A stretch of 64,000 nt of DNA from Oncomelania hupensis (lineage: Eukaryota; Mollusca; Gastropoda; Littorinimorpha; Pomatiopsidae). Shown here piece by piece: positions 10,157 through 20,788 of the stretch (positions are counted from its first letter, which is position 1; every line of letters starts with the position of its first letter). The notes under the pieces were generated by a model. The model did not search any database and was not told the origin of the DNA. It was given only the letters and a program-made list of their open reading frames with translations. The position numbers and the translations under genes were made by a program. The stretch covers positions 55,361,736-55,425,735 of the forward strand of contig CM072515.1 of NCBI GenBank assembly GCA_036898135.1, in the 5' to 3' direction.

Positions 10157-10297
10157 AGGGGGGGGGGGGTGGGAGAGAGGAGAGAAAGAGAGAGAGAGAG
10201 AGAGAGATGTCTCAATGTCTAACAAGCTTCAACACTCTAACTGTAGTTTCTGACAAATTAACAAACAAACAAACTATAAAATGTATATGGACAAAGC

Positions 10298-10380
10298 TCA
10301 CTAACTCGCATACTCCTTATGGAACTCGCAATATTTAACATGAAAATGAGTGCCCAGAAAAAAAAATGAATTGGTGGCAT
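10298..10380. repeat. Short dispersed repeat, copies at 15.1 and 23.0 kb
   Basis: 'GAACTCGCAATATTTAACAT' followed by 'GAAAATGAGTGCCCAGAAAA' recurs with few changes at 15119-15165 and 22962-23046. Family unassigned. Confidence 0.65.
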
Positions 10381-10526
10381 TAAAATGGTTTGCGTTCACT
10401 ATTGGAACTAGACAATGGACATGCATGCCTGTACAACAATGTCTTCCTGTAATCTCCATAGCAATCCGGGCATGGCACATAGAGTGATGAGCACTTTCTT
10501 TTTGTGAGGAAGGCCTGTGTACCACC

Positions 10527-10926
10527 AACATCCTTTAAGACCTTATGCTCCATCACTTTCTTCCTTCAAGCGCCAATTAAAGACCCACCTTTTTAACACG
10601 CAAACTCAGTAATTTTCACTCCTCCTCCCTTCCATCCCCATATGTAATCTTTTACCAAGTCACGTCATCTGTTCATGGATGGTGGCGGCACCGGCTCGGT
10701 TCTTGGTATTCATATTATCTTTTGCTTTGCATGGCTATGTTTTTACTGTAATTATTTAACCATTCGATAAGTGTATACCTGTTCTGTGTGTGTGTCTGTG
10801 TGTGTGTAGGTGTGTGTGTGTGTGATTGCACGTGTGTTGTCAAGCGCGGCGAGCTCGCATTCCTTACCGTTTGCGAGGTACCGCGCGATACAAATGTACT
10901 GTATTATTATTATTATTATTATTATT
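10527..10926 (+). mobile_element. 5'-truncated CR1/L2-like LINE 3' end
   Basis: The first ~80 bp translate to the end of a reverse transcriptase ORF with 'SFKRQLKTHLFN', the C-terminal signature also present in the LINE at 17.4 kb ('AFKRQLKTYLFHKHLL'). A ~320-bp 3' UTR follows, with a (GT)n patch, then 'GTCAAGCGCGGCGAGC', 'GCGCGATACAAATGTACTG' and a (TTA)n tail at 10904-10926. The tail abuts the zinc-finger exon on the opposite strand, so the LINE inserted beside or into that gene. The left boundary is approximate. Confidence 0.72.
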
Positions 10927-11546
10927 AAGACCTTCACATTATGAAGATGATTTCCTATATTTCTCATTTTTATCAGCAGTTTGTCTTTCTCTTTTGTATC
11001 TTTACTGTGTGCATATTCCCTGATACTTTCATCGCCTGAATGCATTGTCAGCAAATGTCTTGGAAGACGTTTCTGTGGTTTTTCGCAGTATGCACAAATC
11101 CAACTCTTTTTGTCTTCAGATGACTGAACAGTTATTGTAGAACTTACACTGGCACCTTCGCGAGTAAGCCCACTAGCAGAACTCTTCTGCAGTTTGTCTG
11201 ACTGCTCTTTTGTACAAGCTGTGCCTGCCTTTGCTATGTGGAATTCGGATGACTGAACACAGCATTCTTTGCCACCTTTGTTATCATACACAGGAACAGC
11301 AGTAGTCACAGTGGAACTCATCGGTAATTTGACTGGCTGCTCTTTTCCTGGGAAGTCGTCATTTTCACTTTCAGGGTCTGTAGGTGGGAATACATTTTCA
11401 GAATTAGCAGTAGAACCAGAAGAGTCACTCTCTGTATCACTATCAGGAACAAAAATAGGATCAACATCACTATCTGCATCCTGCAATTCGTCTGATGACC
11501 CAGAACTGAAGAGTGATTCACTGTGAAAACCGCTGGAGCAATCCTG
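10927..11546 (-). CDS. Zinc-finger exon of a tyrosine-recombinase-family protein (partial)
   Basis: On the minus strand a splice acceptor ('TTGTTTTTAAACAG') precedes an exon of about 205 codons. Residues 1-60 are Ser/Asp/Glu-rich ('DSDTESDSSGS'). Near the end a zinc-finger-like motif reads C-x2-C-x8-LPRHLLTMH, followed by 'SGDESIREYAHS'. The same arrangement (C-x2-C ... LARHLKGQH, then 'SEETSIAAA') occurs in the recombinase gene at 45 kb, so the two are paralogues. The frame downstream of 10927 is overwritten by the (TTA)n tail of a LINE and encodes only poly-Ile plus microsatellite products. The recombinase part is absent or displaced. Upstream exons were not found. It could be a host gene or a dying transposon copy. 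Confidence 0.5.
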
Positions 11547-11619
11547 TTTAAAAACAAAAGAAAACAACCGAATAAAAATCCTTGTACTCGCCGACCTCTG
11601 TTTGGGACTTCGTAACTAG

Positions 11620-11682
<63 letters not shown>
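11620..11682. repeat. (CT)n microsatellite
   Basis: About 30 perfect CT units. Confidence 0.97.
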
Positions 11683-13011
11683 CGATACGTAATGACGCAG
11701 GACAAGGTCAGTAACATGCGTCTTCAGTTTATTTCCTTTTAGTCATCAATTCTCATGTGCGTTATGACCTCCGTGGGTAATACAATGGTGTTGCCCTGGT
11801 AATGCCCTGGTAAAAACTGAACAACAGGACTTAGTACCAAACAAAACGGGCGATATTTTATGCGCAAAGCAAACGCAGTTTACAAACAGATAGATAGAAA
11901 ACTATAATTAAATTCAATTACTTATTACAAAATTTACCGACATACAGAGTACTGATAAAAGAACTAAGGCGAATATCGGACAAATTTAAACCGACCAATA
12001 GGGAAACCAATAACACAGAGCCTCAATTTCTTGTCAAGAGAAATCAGTTATTAACAAAAATATTTTGAGCCAGACGGTGCTTCAACATGACTGATTCCTA
12101 CTGCCCATTCAACAAGAAATAAACAAAGTCCAGAGGTTTATAGCAAGGGAACGAAAATAATAAATGACGAACTTGAATCAAAGAAAGACAAGAGAAATAC
12201 ACCATTCAAGCAAAGTAATCCATAAAAGGAAACCTGCAAAATCCGCTCAAAAAGAATACAACAAATACCAATCTAACCTGTTATCGCCGATGTCCCAAAA
12301 TAAAGATGTGGCTTTTGTCGCAACAATAAACAAAGTTATTCCTTCAAAAAGGGTGCTCCTAATTCAAACAGATTTTCTGTTCACAAAAACTATCTCGAAA
12401 TCAGGATATGATTTGCTCAATACAAAAGGCAAGGGAAAAACAGATCACAAACTTACAAAAGGAAACTAATGCAAAGGGTTACATTCACACCTGATAACAG
12501 TACTCAGGTAACTTCTCTTTCCCGTGCACTTGAACACTAATAAGTTCATTAGTAAATGAAACTGAAGACATCTTGAGGGGAAGGAGAAGAGAAGGTAGAG
12601 AAGGAGGGAGAGAAAACCAAGTGCAAATGAACAGAATAATGGTTGCGCGCTCACCAAAATTCCAAACACCGGCAAGAATAAAGAAAGACGAGAAGGCAAA
12701 GACAAGCAATGAACAAAGGGGGTCGAACACAGACTAAGAAAAAGGCAATAAATGATAGGCCCATCTCCAAAAAAGGAAGGAAGAATAAGCAAACACATAA
12801 AACGAAGAAAAAATTAATCTTGCCCTAATGAGGGCAAGAACAATCCTAATGAAAAGAATGAGAGAACAAAAAAAAAAAAAAAAAAAAAAAAAACGACGAA
12901 AAGGGCATCAACTATGTATGACTGACCTATACACATTAAACAAAACTAATGGTTATTTTAAGGGTGTTGGGGACGTTGAAATCAAAGTGGATAGAATTTC
13001 TTTAAATGAGG
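11683..13011. other. Non-coding region with weak open frames only
   Basis: Contains a Lys-rich plus-strand frame (12164-12469, 101 codons, no recognisable domain) and a 33-A run near 12860. The A-rich composition makes chance Lys/Asn-rich frames likely. No gene is supported. Confidence 0.4.
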
Positions 13012-13024
13012 TTTATTTTAAAGC

Positions 13025-14347
13025 TCTGATTGATTGATTGATTGTTGCTTTAGGTCCAGCGGACTCTTCCGAGCCAAATCAGGACCGGACAACCCCCAAT
13101 CCGCATAAAAGATCTGCCGAAACAACCCTAGTGGGAAAATTGAATGCCCTCCACCGGCCAGTCACTTTACAATAAAGACATCCCACGCAGGGGACGGCTG
13201 AGGCTTTACCCCAACTACTCGAACCCCCGGTTACAAAAACAAAATAGAATACAAACATCATTATAAATCATCAACTAAACACATACATATAAAATGCCTA
13301 TAAATGCCTATATAGGAAACAAAAAAGCGTGAACACCTCATACACAAACAAGGAATACACAAGAACAAACTTCAACAAAAAAAAGACTCATACAAAAAGA
13401 AACAACACTAAAGTACTAAACAGAGATTACTACAACAGCAGAAAAAGTACACATCGCAGATAAAAATATCAGAAACAGTTTAGCACTACAGTTTGACAGT
13501 CGTGTGTGAAGAGGTAGAAAACATCTCCACAGCTAGAGAAATCTCTAAACAGGATAGAAATCTTAGAATCTCTAATCACGCAAACAGGTAAATGAACATT
13601 TCTGTTTCATCATTATTAGTGGAAATTATGTGTGGAATTTGCTATGCATAAATGTGAATTATTAATCCGAATTTGCCGTACCGCGTGGAAGACTCCAAGG
13701 CTATTTGGCCTATACGGAACCATTGTTGCAGATGAATGTAATAAATATGTATATATAAAAGACAGTTGTATAGAGATGCTATATAATTATGAAATAGTGG
13801 GCAGTTACACAGAAACTAAGGAAGCTATATTAAATGTAGATACAAAAAAAAAGTAAAAGCTAAGAAGGTGTAAGTGTAAGCACTTAACTGATCAAACAGT
13901 AGTCCAACTCTTCAGTAAGTAAAATAAATAGCAGTGAGAAGAAGCTGCCTATACACTATAAGCGATAACGAATATTAGCACTGAGACTTTTTAAGATTAT
14001 TGTACTTAGGAAGAGTAGAAGAAATAAATGTGTGATTTTAACTGTTATCAAGTGGCTGGACTACATATGATTCATAGCAGTGTGAAAGCTAGTGTGACAG
14101 TATTCTTTTAAATAAAAACAAACAAACAAATTTTAAAAGTAAAGACTTACTAGCAGTTCCCAAAACGTGAGGGTCCATAATTCCATTGTGCAGAGCCCAT
14201 AAACCCCACGTGACAGATCTAGCAAAGAAGAAAATAGTTTTCAGCAGTGAACAGATCATGGAAAAGGGAAGACAGGTTTTCAACTGGGCATCAACTTTTT
14301 ATAGGTTAGAACAATCTCAGTGCAAGATTGCCTCATGACCCCAAGGG
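13025..14347 (-). mobile_element. Composite R retroposon with ~0.86 kb of unrelated interior
   Basis: Perfect 13-bp direct repeats (TTTATTTTAAAGC at 13012-13024 and 14348-14360) bracket it. The left part (13025-13352) is a standard R 3' end with (TGAT)n tail, and the right part (about 14211-14347) is the standard R 5' end ('AAGACAGGTTTTCAACTGG' to 'CATGACCCCAAGGG'). Between them lie about 860 bp that match no other R copy, including a 74-codon plus-strand frame (13632-13856) with no known domain. Either the R copy was later interrupted without a visible duplication, or a longer RNA carrying foreign sequence was retroposed as one unit. The single outer duplication fits the second reading. Confidence 0.75.
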
Positions 14348-14360
14348 TTTATTTTAAAGC

Positions 14361-14640
14361 ACACATTCTGAGAATACATAAAATGCAAAACAAAACAATA
14401 AAAGCAGTGGCGTAGCTAGGGATTTGGGGGCCCGGGGGGCTTGGCCTCTTTTGGGGCCCCTGCATTTTAACATTCGACATCATGACATGAGATAATGTAC
14501 TTAATAAATATATAATCTAAATTCACTAACTTATACAACAACGTGAATACCAAGATTACATGGCGGTGGCGTAAAAAAAAAAAAAAAAAAAAAAAAGTCG
14601 GATATCAGCGGTGTTTATTGTCCGTGGGAAATAAACTTTG
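14361..14640. repeat. Possible hAT-type terminal motif and poly-A tract
   Basis: 'CAGTGGCGTAGCTAGG' at about 14406, followed by G/C-rich 'GGGGGCCCGGGGGG', resembles the common terminal sequence of non-autonomous hAT-like elements in animals. A weaker 'GGCGGTGGCGTA' lies at 14561, before a 24-A run. No matching inverted end or target duplication was found, so the element is not delimited. Confidence 0.35.
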
Positions 14641-15118
14641 GGAAACAGATTTTGTAGGGTACCAGGTCAGTGACCACCAAAAATAGGAATGACATACTTT
14701 AAATGCGGCAATATGTATCAATCTCACGCTTACGCGCACATAATTATTATTGTTAATACATTCACTGATTCAGAGAACAGTGTTTTCCTTTTTTGTCATT
14801 TCTACTTCGAAAGCGCACCTTGCTTTCGACCTATCAATTTTTCTAGTCTTCATGATCTTTCCATCGTGATATTATTTGGTAACTATAAATGTTATCATAT
14901 ACCTACATATGAAAATATGTAGATCTGCTCGGAGAATGAGCATAAAGGGCTGGAAACAAGCACAGGCCTTTTGGTATGTCGTCAGCGCATATCTGACGTC
15001 ATCCCTTGCAGGCTGACATTTAAAAAAAAAACTGTTTCTGTACATCATTCTATTTTGAGTACTCTTAGCATGTGTGCAACGAAAATAATTCGATCTAGAA
15101 GGGCAAAGCCAATATGAC
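14641..15118. other. Non-coding stretch, nothing recognised
   Basis: One TGACGTCA palindrome lies at about 14994. No gene supported. Confidence 0.35.
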
Positions 15119-15165
15119 TCACATGCTCCTTATGGAACTTGCAATATTTAACATGAAAATTAGTG
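15119..15165. repeat. Short dispersed repeat (second copy)
   Basis: Matches 10298-10380 and 22962-23046 over 'GGAACTTGCAATATTTAACA'. Confidence 0.6.
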
Positions 15166-15173
15166 CCACTCTA

Positions 15174-15197
15174 GCCCTAACCCTAACCCTAACCCAA
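15174..15197. repeat. Short interstitial telomere-like repeat (CCCTAA)
   Basis: About 3.5 units of CCCTAA, followed by degenerate 'CCCAAATTCTAA' and 'TCCTAACGCTAA' units. This is the animal telomere sequence but too short to be a terminus. It may be a repair scar or chance. Confidence 0.6.
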
Positions 15198-15379
15198 ATT
15201 CTAACAGTAATCCTAACGCTAAATATCAACATATGCCGTAAAAATTGTATTCCGTATCTTTGCGTAATAATACAATTATGAATGAGCAAAACGATGACCA
15301 AATCGACGTACATGCTCCTAATATGACCGCAAGAATTTGGGCTTTTATCTGTACAACTTCGCATTGTAGGTTCGGGCAC

Positions 15380-17042
15380 TGAATAGAATTGACCCAACGT
15401 TTCCTGGCGTGTCGTAAGAGGCGGACAACAGGGGTGATGTCCGCACGGTATCACTGGGCGAAAGTCTCCTACACAGAAGTCACCGGCCAGGACGGAGGAA
15501 CCTCATCTTACTACAGGTTCAACGACCACGTACTCGGGGCCAAGCAAGCCACACAGACACTGTATTCGTGGAAATCGGCTGTGGCCAACAGCCTGGAGAG
15601 GATTGGGCCCTGCCAGGTCTTTCTTGCCCAAGACACAATGCATGATGAATAGAACCATTCACTACATACCGGATCGGTCGTCGCCCGGGTCACCAAGGAC
15701 CGCGCCTTCTGTTGACCACCAGGACGGATGTGATTAGTGTGCTACTGGTGGACAACTTAACAAGATCCGCACGAGAAACAACATCGTCATAGGAACCTGG
15801 AATGTCAAGACCCTAACTGCGGAAGGAAATTTGAAGAACTAGCCCACGAGCTGGACCACTATCTATGGAACGTTTTAGGTATCAGCGAACTGCGCTAGAA
15901 AGGCCTAGGTGAAACAACGATAGACAAAGGCCACAAGCTTTATTTCAGCGGTATAGATGACAGGCACGAACACGGACTTGGATTCTTGGTCAACAAGAAC
16001 ATTCTAGCCACTGTTATGGGTTGCCGCCCAGTCTCCAGTAGACTCATTACCATCCGTCTGAGAGCAGCCCCTTTCAAAATCACCTTCATCCAAGCCTATG
16101 CCCCAACATTCGACTATGACGACAGCGAAGTGGAGGATTCCTATAAAAATCTACAGGCTGTCCTTAACCAAGTGCCGAAGAAGGACATAGTCATAGTGGA
16201 AGGCGACTAGAATGCCAAGGTTGGCCAAGATGCGCACCACAACTGGGGAGACCCATGTGGACCCCACTGCAACAATGAGACAAATGACAAGGGTCTGAGA
16301 CTGTTGGAGTTTGCCAGATACAACAAAACAATCTGATACTGGCAAACACGCTTGGTCTCCACAAAAAATCCAGACGACGGACATGGCACAGTCCCGGCGG
16401 GGAGCATCACAAACAGATCGACTACATCATGGTTAAGAAACGCTTCAGATCAAGCGTCAACATTGGTAGGACACGCACTTTTCCAGGAGCAGACATCGGA
16501 AGTGACCACGATCTCGTGATCATGTCTTTCCGGCTCCACTTGAAGAGAGTAAACACAGCAAAGTGCACCAGACTGAAGTTCGACCTGGACAAACTGCAAG
16601 ACCCGGAGGTGGTAGAAATATTTCAGGCCACAATTGGAGGGAATTTGCATCACTGCTCGTTTTGTGAGCTGGTGAAGTAGATTCAACACCATTACCACCA
16701 CCTTCAACTCAGCTGTGAAAGATGCCACCACTGAGATCCTTGGTAAGCACCGGCCAAAGAAGAAACCGTGGATCACACCTGAACGTTCGGACCTGTGTGA
16801 TAAACGAAGAGAGATGAAGAAGAAAAAGTACACCTCACAGGGAGCTGATTCCTACCGAAAAATCAACAATGACATCCTAAAAGGCATGCGCACATCAAAG
16901 GAGAACTGGATAGAAGACCAATGCCAGGAAATAGAGAACAGTCTGAACAAGAACAACAGCAAGAAGGCCTACCAGACTGTGAAGCGGCTGACAAGTGTCA
17001 AACAGCCCAAAGTTTCCACGATCCAAAGCAAGTCTGGCATAT
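15380..17042 (+). mobile_element. RTE-clade LINE copy 1, 5' half (endonuclease side), decayed
   Basis: A 5' untranslated region including 'TGGCGTGTCGTAAGAGGCGG' precedes an apurinic/apyrimidinic endonuclease domain that starts around 15780 ('IGTWNV') and continues through 'SRLITIRLRA', 'IQAYAPT' and 'GSDHDLVIMSF'. These match the endonuclease of RTE elements whose relatives are annotated as craniofacial development protein 2-like. Several stops and frameshifts interrupt it (for example the TAG at 16208-16210 in the conserved 'EGDWNAKV' region), so it is inactive. The element is broken at 17042 by an opposite-strand LINE and resumes at 20789; GCATAT is duplicated at 17037-17042 and 20789-20794. 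Confidence 0.88.
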
Positions 17043-20000
17043 AAATAATAATAAATGTAGATTTATATAGCGCCGCATCACAGCCACAAGTGGCTGTGCT
17101 CTCCGCGCTTGACACATTCATACACCATTTATACTACACAACAACAGTAGGTATATAAAGTCTGAATAAATTCACTAAAAATGTACAACATAATGTTAAA
17201 AAGATTCAATAAAAATATTACATTGAAACACATAAAAAGGCAACTAAAACTATTATTAACTTGTAAAAGGCAACCAACATTTATAACAATTATAAAAAGC
17301 GAACACCATTAAAAAGCGAAGACCATTGCCCGTGCATGGAGCGCCACGACATGTGTGCATACTAGACTGATGATGAGATTAATTCATGTGTGTTATTGAG
17401 AAGGAGCTATAGAAGGTGTTTATGGAAAAGATATGTTTTGAGTTGTCGTTTAAACGCTTGTTGTGTTTGCGCATGGCGGATATTGTGTGGAAGGGAATTC
17501 CATTGAGTGGATGCACAGAAAGCAAAGGTGCGTTCTACATAGGTTTTTGTTTTGACAAGTGGGATGATGAAGGTGCGTTGGTCTGATGCGGAACGGAGCT
17601 GTCTGCGTGGTACGTAGGGTATGAGCATGTCAGAAAAGTATGCAGGGGAAGTGCCGAAGAAAAAGTTGAAGCAGAGTGTGGAAATTTTATATTCTATACG
17701 TGCAGATATGGGCAACCAGTGCAAGGAACGTAGTAGGGGAGTGACATGATCTCTTCTGCAAGCCTTAAGAACAAGGCGTGCAGCTGCATTTTGTACTTTT
17801 TGAAGTTTGTAGAGAAGATCTTGGGAGCAGCCTGCAAGAAGAGAATTGCAGTAATCCAGTTTTGAAAGAACAAAAGAGCAAACTAAGATGATCGTGGTTT
17901 GTTGTGAAAGACAAGAGCGAATAGAACTGATTTTGCGAAGTTCAAAATATGCAGATTTACATGTGTTGGAGATGTGAGTGTCAAGAGATGTGTCAGATGT
18001 CATAATGAATCCTAGGTTACGAGCAGAGGTGCTGAAAGGAACGTCGGAATTGCCAATTTGTATTGAGTGTGGTTCACCATCTGAAAGAATTGTGCTCTTT
18101 TTCTTTATAAACATTGCTTCAGTCTTGTCATCGTTCAAGCATAGTTTATTTTCTATCATCCACGACTTGATATCAGACGCACAGGTCTGAATGCCTTGGA
18201 CAGTGGTTGTGACTTCAGAAGGAGGACAGGATTTTTGAAGCTGCGTGTCGTCAGCATATGATTGAGTAGAAATAGAATGAGATTGGATCAGAGACAACAA
18301 AGGTTTGGTGTACAAAATGAAAAGAATGGGGCCTAAAACAGATCCTTGGGGAACACCATAAGAAAGAGTTGCAGGTGCGGACAACTGGCCATCGACTAGC
18401 ACGGTCTGGGTCCGACCAATCAGGTAAGACTCAAACCATGCCAGCGCTGACCCAGAGATGCCGTACAGGTTTTGGGCGCGTTGAAGGAGCGTGATATGAT
18501 CGATCGTATCAAACGCTGCTGAGAGATCAAGGAGAGTGAGGAAGGACACGTCACCACCATCCAAGGCATACAGAATGTCATTCATAATCTTGAGCAGTGC
18601 GGTTTCAGTGCTGTGAGAAGGCCTATAGGCAGACTGAGTGTGTGGAATAAGATCGTGATGGGTCAGATAGGAAAGAAGTTGTTTCAAGGCAAGCTTTTCG
18701 AGTACTTTGGACAAAAAACTGAGGTTTGAGACTGGCCTATAACTCTTGAGCGTGTTGGAATCTAATGAGGGTTTCTTCAAGAGTGGTTTGACTATGGCAG
18801 TTTTGAACAGGGAGGGGAAAACACCAGACGTTAAACTGTGGTTGAGAATGTGAGTGATTGAGGGCAGCAGCATGTCAAGGCATTCCACGAGCAATGGCGT
18901 AGGCATGGGGTCCAACGGACAGGTTGTTGGCTTGGACATGTGAACAGTCTTCTTCACGTCTTCTTCACAGACTGGCTGGAAAGCAACAAACGATTGTCTA
19001 AAGACACTGGCTCATCACGCGCCACAGCGCTGGAAACTGTCATGCTGTCTAGCTCATCGCGGATGTCCTTCACTTTCTTAATGAAAAAGTTACTGAAGAC
19101 CTCTGGAAGCTGCTTGAGGGGAAAGATGGTGGGGAGGGGGGACACAGTACAACGACCCATCAGCAGGCCACAAATGTCAAACAGCTTGCGGCTCGACTTG
19201 CAGTTACTGATTTGATCGCGGAGGAAGGTGATCTTTGCATTGTGCACGAGCGTGGTGACTGCGCGCTTGGCGGCTTGGAAGATTTGCTTGTGCACAGTTA
19301 GCCCCGACCGCAGCCACGCCCACTCCGCACGCCTCCGCTCTCGCTTGGCAACGCGCAGCTGCTGGCAGATCTCGGAGTACCAGGGCGCGGACTTCTCAGG
19401 GCGAAGGCGACGGCGGACGATAGGCGCGTGAGCGTCGAGGGTAGTGCGGAGCTTGGCATCCAGTTGATGGGCGGTAGGGGACTGCGCGACGCTGTCCTGA
19501 AGATCACGTTTGAAGGCAGCAACGTCCATGCAGCGTAGGCAGCGGCCAGAAGTAAACATCGGCGCCGGCGTCGGACGCCCGGCATGCAGCTGCAATAGAA
19601 CGGTGTAGTGGTCGGAAACCAGGGCCTGCGTGACGGCGATGGACTGCACGATGGGGGTGTCAGGACGATGCATCACCCAGTCCAGCACATGGTTCTTTTC
19701 GTGCGTGGGCTTTTCGACGAGTTGGGAGAAGTTGAGAGTATCGAGAAAATCCAGCATCTTGATGGTGGAGGGGTGCTGGGGCTCGTCGTAGTGCACATTA
19801 ATGTCACCAAGCAGCACGGGCGTGCCGCTCAGCGTGTTGACGTGCTCCAGAAGGTCGTGAAAATCAGAGTGGAACGTGGAGTCGGTCAGTTTGTTGTTAA
19901 TGCTGGGGGAGGCCTATAGATGCACAAACATTGCACCTGTTTCTGCTGGAGACTAAGAGTCATGTGTACATATTCAAAGGATGGATGATCAAAGGGCAGT

Positions 20001-20788
20001 GCAGTGGTAAAGGACAGGAGGGAGGAAAGGGCAGTCTTGTGGATCACCGCAATCCCCCCACCGCGGGAGGGACGGGGAAAGGACCGCATGGTGTAGCCCG
20101 CAGGAGTCAAGTCCGCACAGCTACCCTCATCACCCTTCTCCTTAAGCCAGGTTTCAGTTATCACCATAAAGTCAAGATCATTGTCTAGCACAAACTGCAC
20201 AATTTCAGTCCGCTTGAAAGCCATTTGTTTGGAAGAAACTGACCTTGCATTGAAAAGTCCTATACGAAGGGGCGGTGGTTGAACTTTCAAGGAAGATGTT
20301 TGACGGTCGTTGTGGTTTGCAGCAGTTGACTGTTGAATGCCTCCTTTCCATCGCGGTTTCAGATGCCGACCCCTGTGTGCTTTCTTTGTGGGGCGGGGCA
20401 GACAGGGCAGTTGGCGATAGTGCGGAGTAGAGGAGTCACCCATTACAGGCGGCGGAAGAATAGTTCCAGAGGGTGAGAAGCGGTCGTGCCAGAGGCGGTG
20501 CAAGCGACCGGATCGGCATCCACGTACAGTTGGAGCATGCTCCAGGATGCCAAGTTCTCGAACCACCTTGTAGACTTCAGGAGCCAAGCGTAGTTTGGCA
20601 CAATTCTGGCCAATAGCGCGCAGGAAGGCGGAGTCCATGGCGGAGCCAGAGAGGTTACACAAGGCCACAAGGCCAAAGAGGACCAAGGTCACTGATGACA
20701 GCTTTTTCATATCCAGGTCACAAACAAATAAACATGAAGGCTCAAGTTCACTAATTAAAAAGTCATTGTGCCACTAGGTCAGTTCAGT
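17043..20788 (-). mobile_element. CR1/L2-like LINE nested inside the RTE copy
   Basis: A minus-strand element of about 3.75 kb flanked by a GCATAT duplication. Its 3' end lies at the left: 'GCGCTATATAAATCTACAT' then a (TTA)n tail, the typical 3' terminus of CR1/L2-group LINEs. A palindromic stem ('CACAGCCAC'/'GTGGCTGTG') sits just before it, likely the hairpin recognised by the reverse transcriptase. The 5' end lies near 20788, upstream of the ORF start at 20710. Clean insertion into an RTE copy that is recognisably continuous on both sides makes its boundaries secure. Confidence 0.88.
17407..20710 (-). pseudogene. CR1/L2-like LINE ORF2: endonuclease-reverse transcriptase with two frameshifts
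   Basis: Three consecutive frames on the minus strand make one ORF2. 19886-20710 encodes an N-terminus with a signal-peptide-like start ('MKKLSSVTLVLFGLVALC'), a Cys/Arg-rich linker ('RGCRSGRL') and the start of the endonuclease ('IGLFNARSV', 'VITETWL'). 18954-19817 holds 'LLGDINVH', 'DWVMHR' and 'VSDHY' plus the linker. 17407-18957 holds the reverse transcriptase ('YRPVSNLSFLSKVLE', 'LLDLSAAFDTIDH', 'GVPQGSVLGPILF', 'SYADDTQL') and the C-terminus 'FKRQLKTYLFHKHLL'. Single-nucleotide shifts near 19905 and near 18960 break the frame. Otherwise the domains are well preserved, so the copy is fairly young. L2 versus another CR1-group clade was not resolved. Confidence 0.87.

Noticed and set aside
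12164..12469. 101-codon Lys-rich frame
   Set aside because: A-rich composition, no domain, no splice context.
15174..15197. Telomere end or large telomeric relic
   Set aside because: Only about 3.5 perfect units; can be chance or a repair scar.
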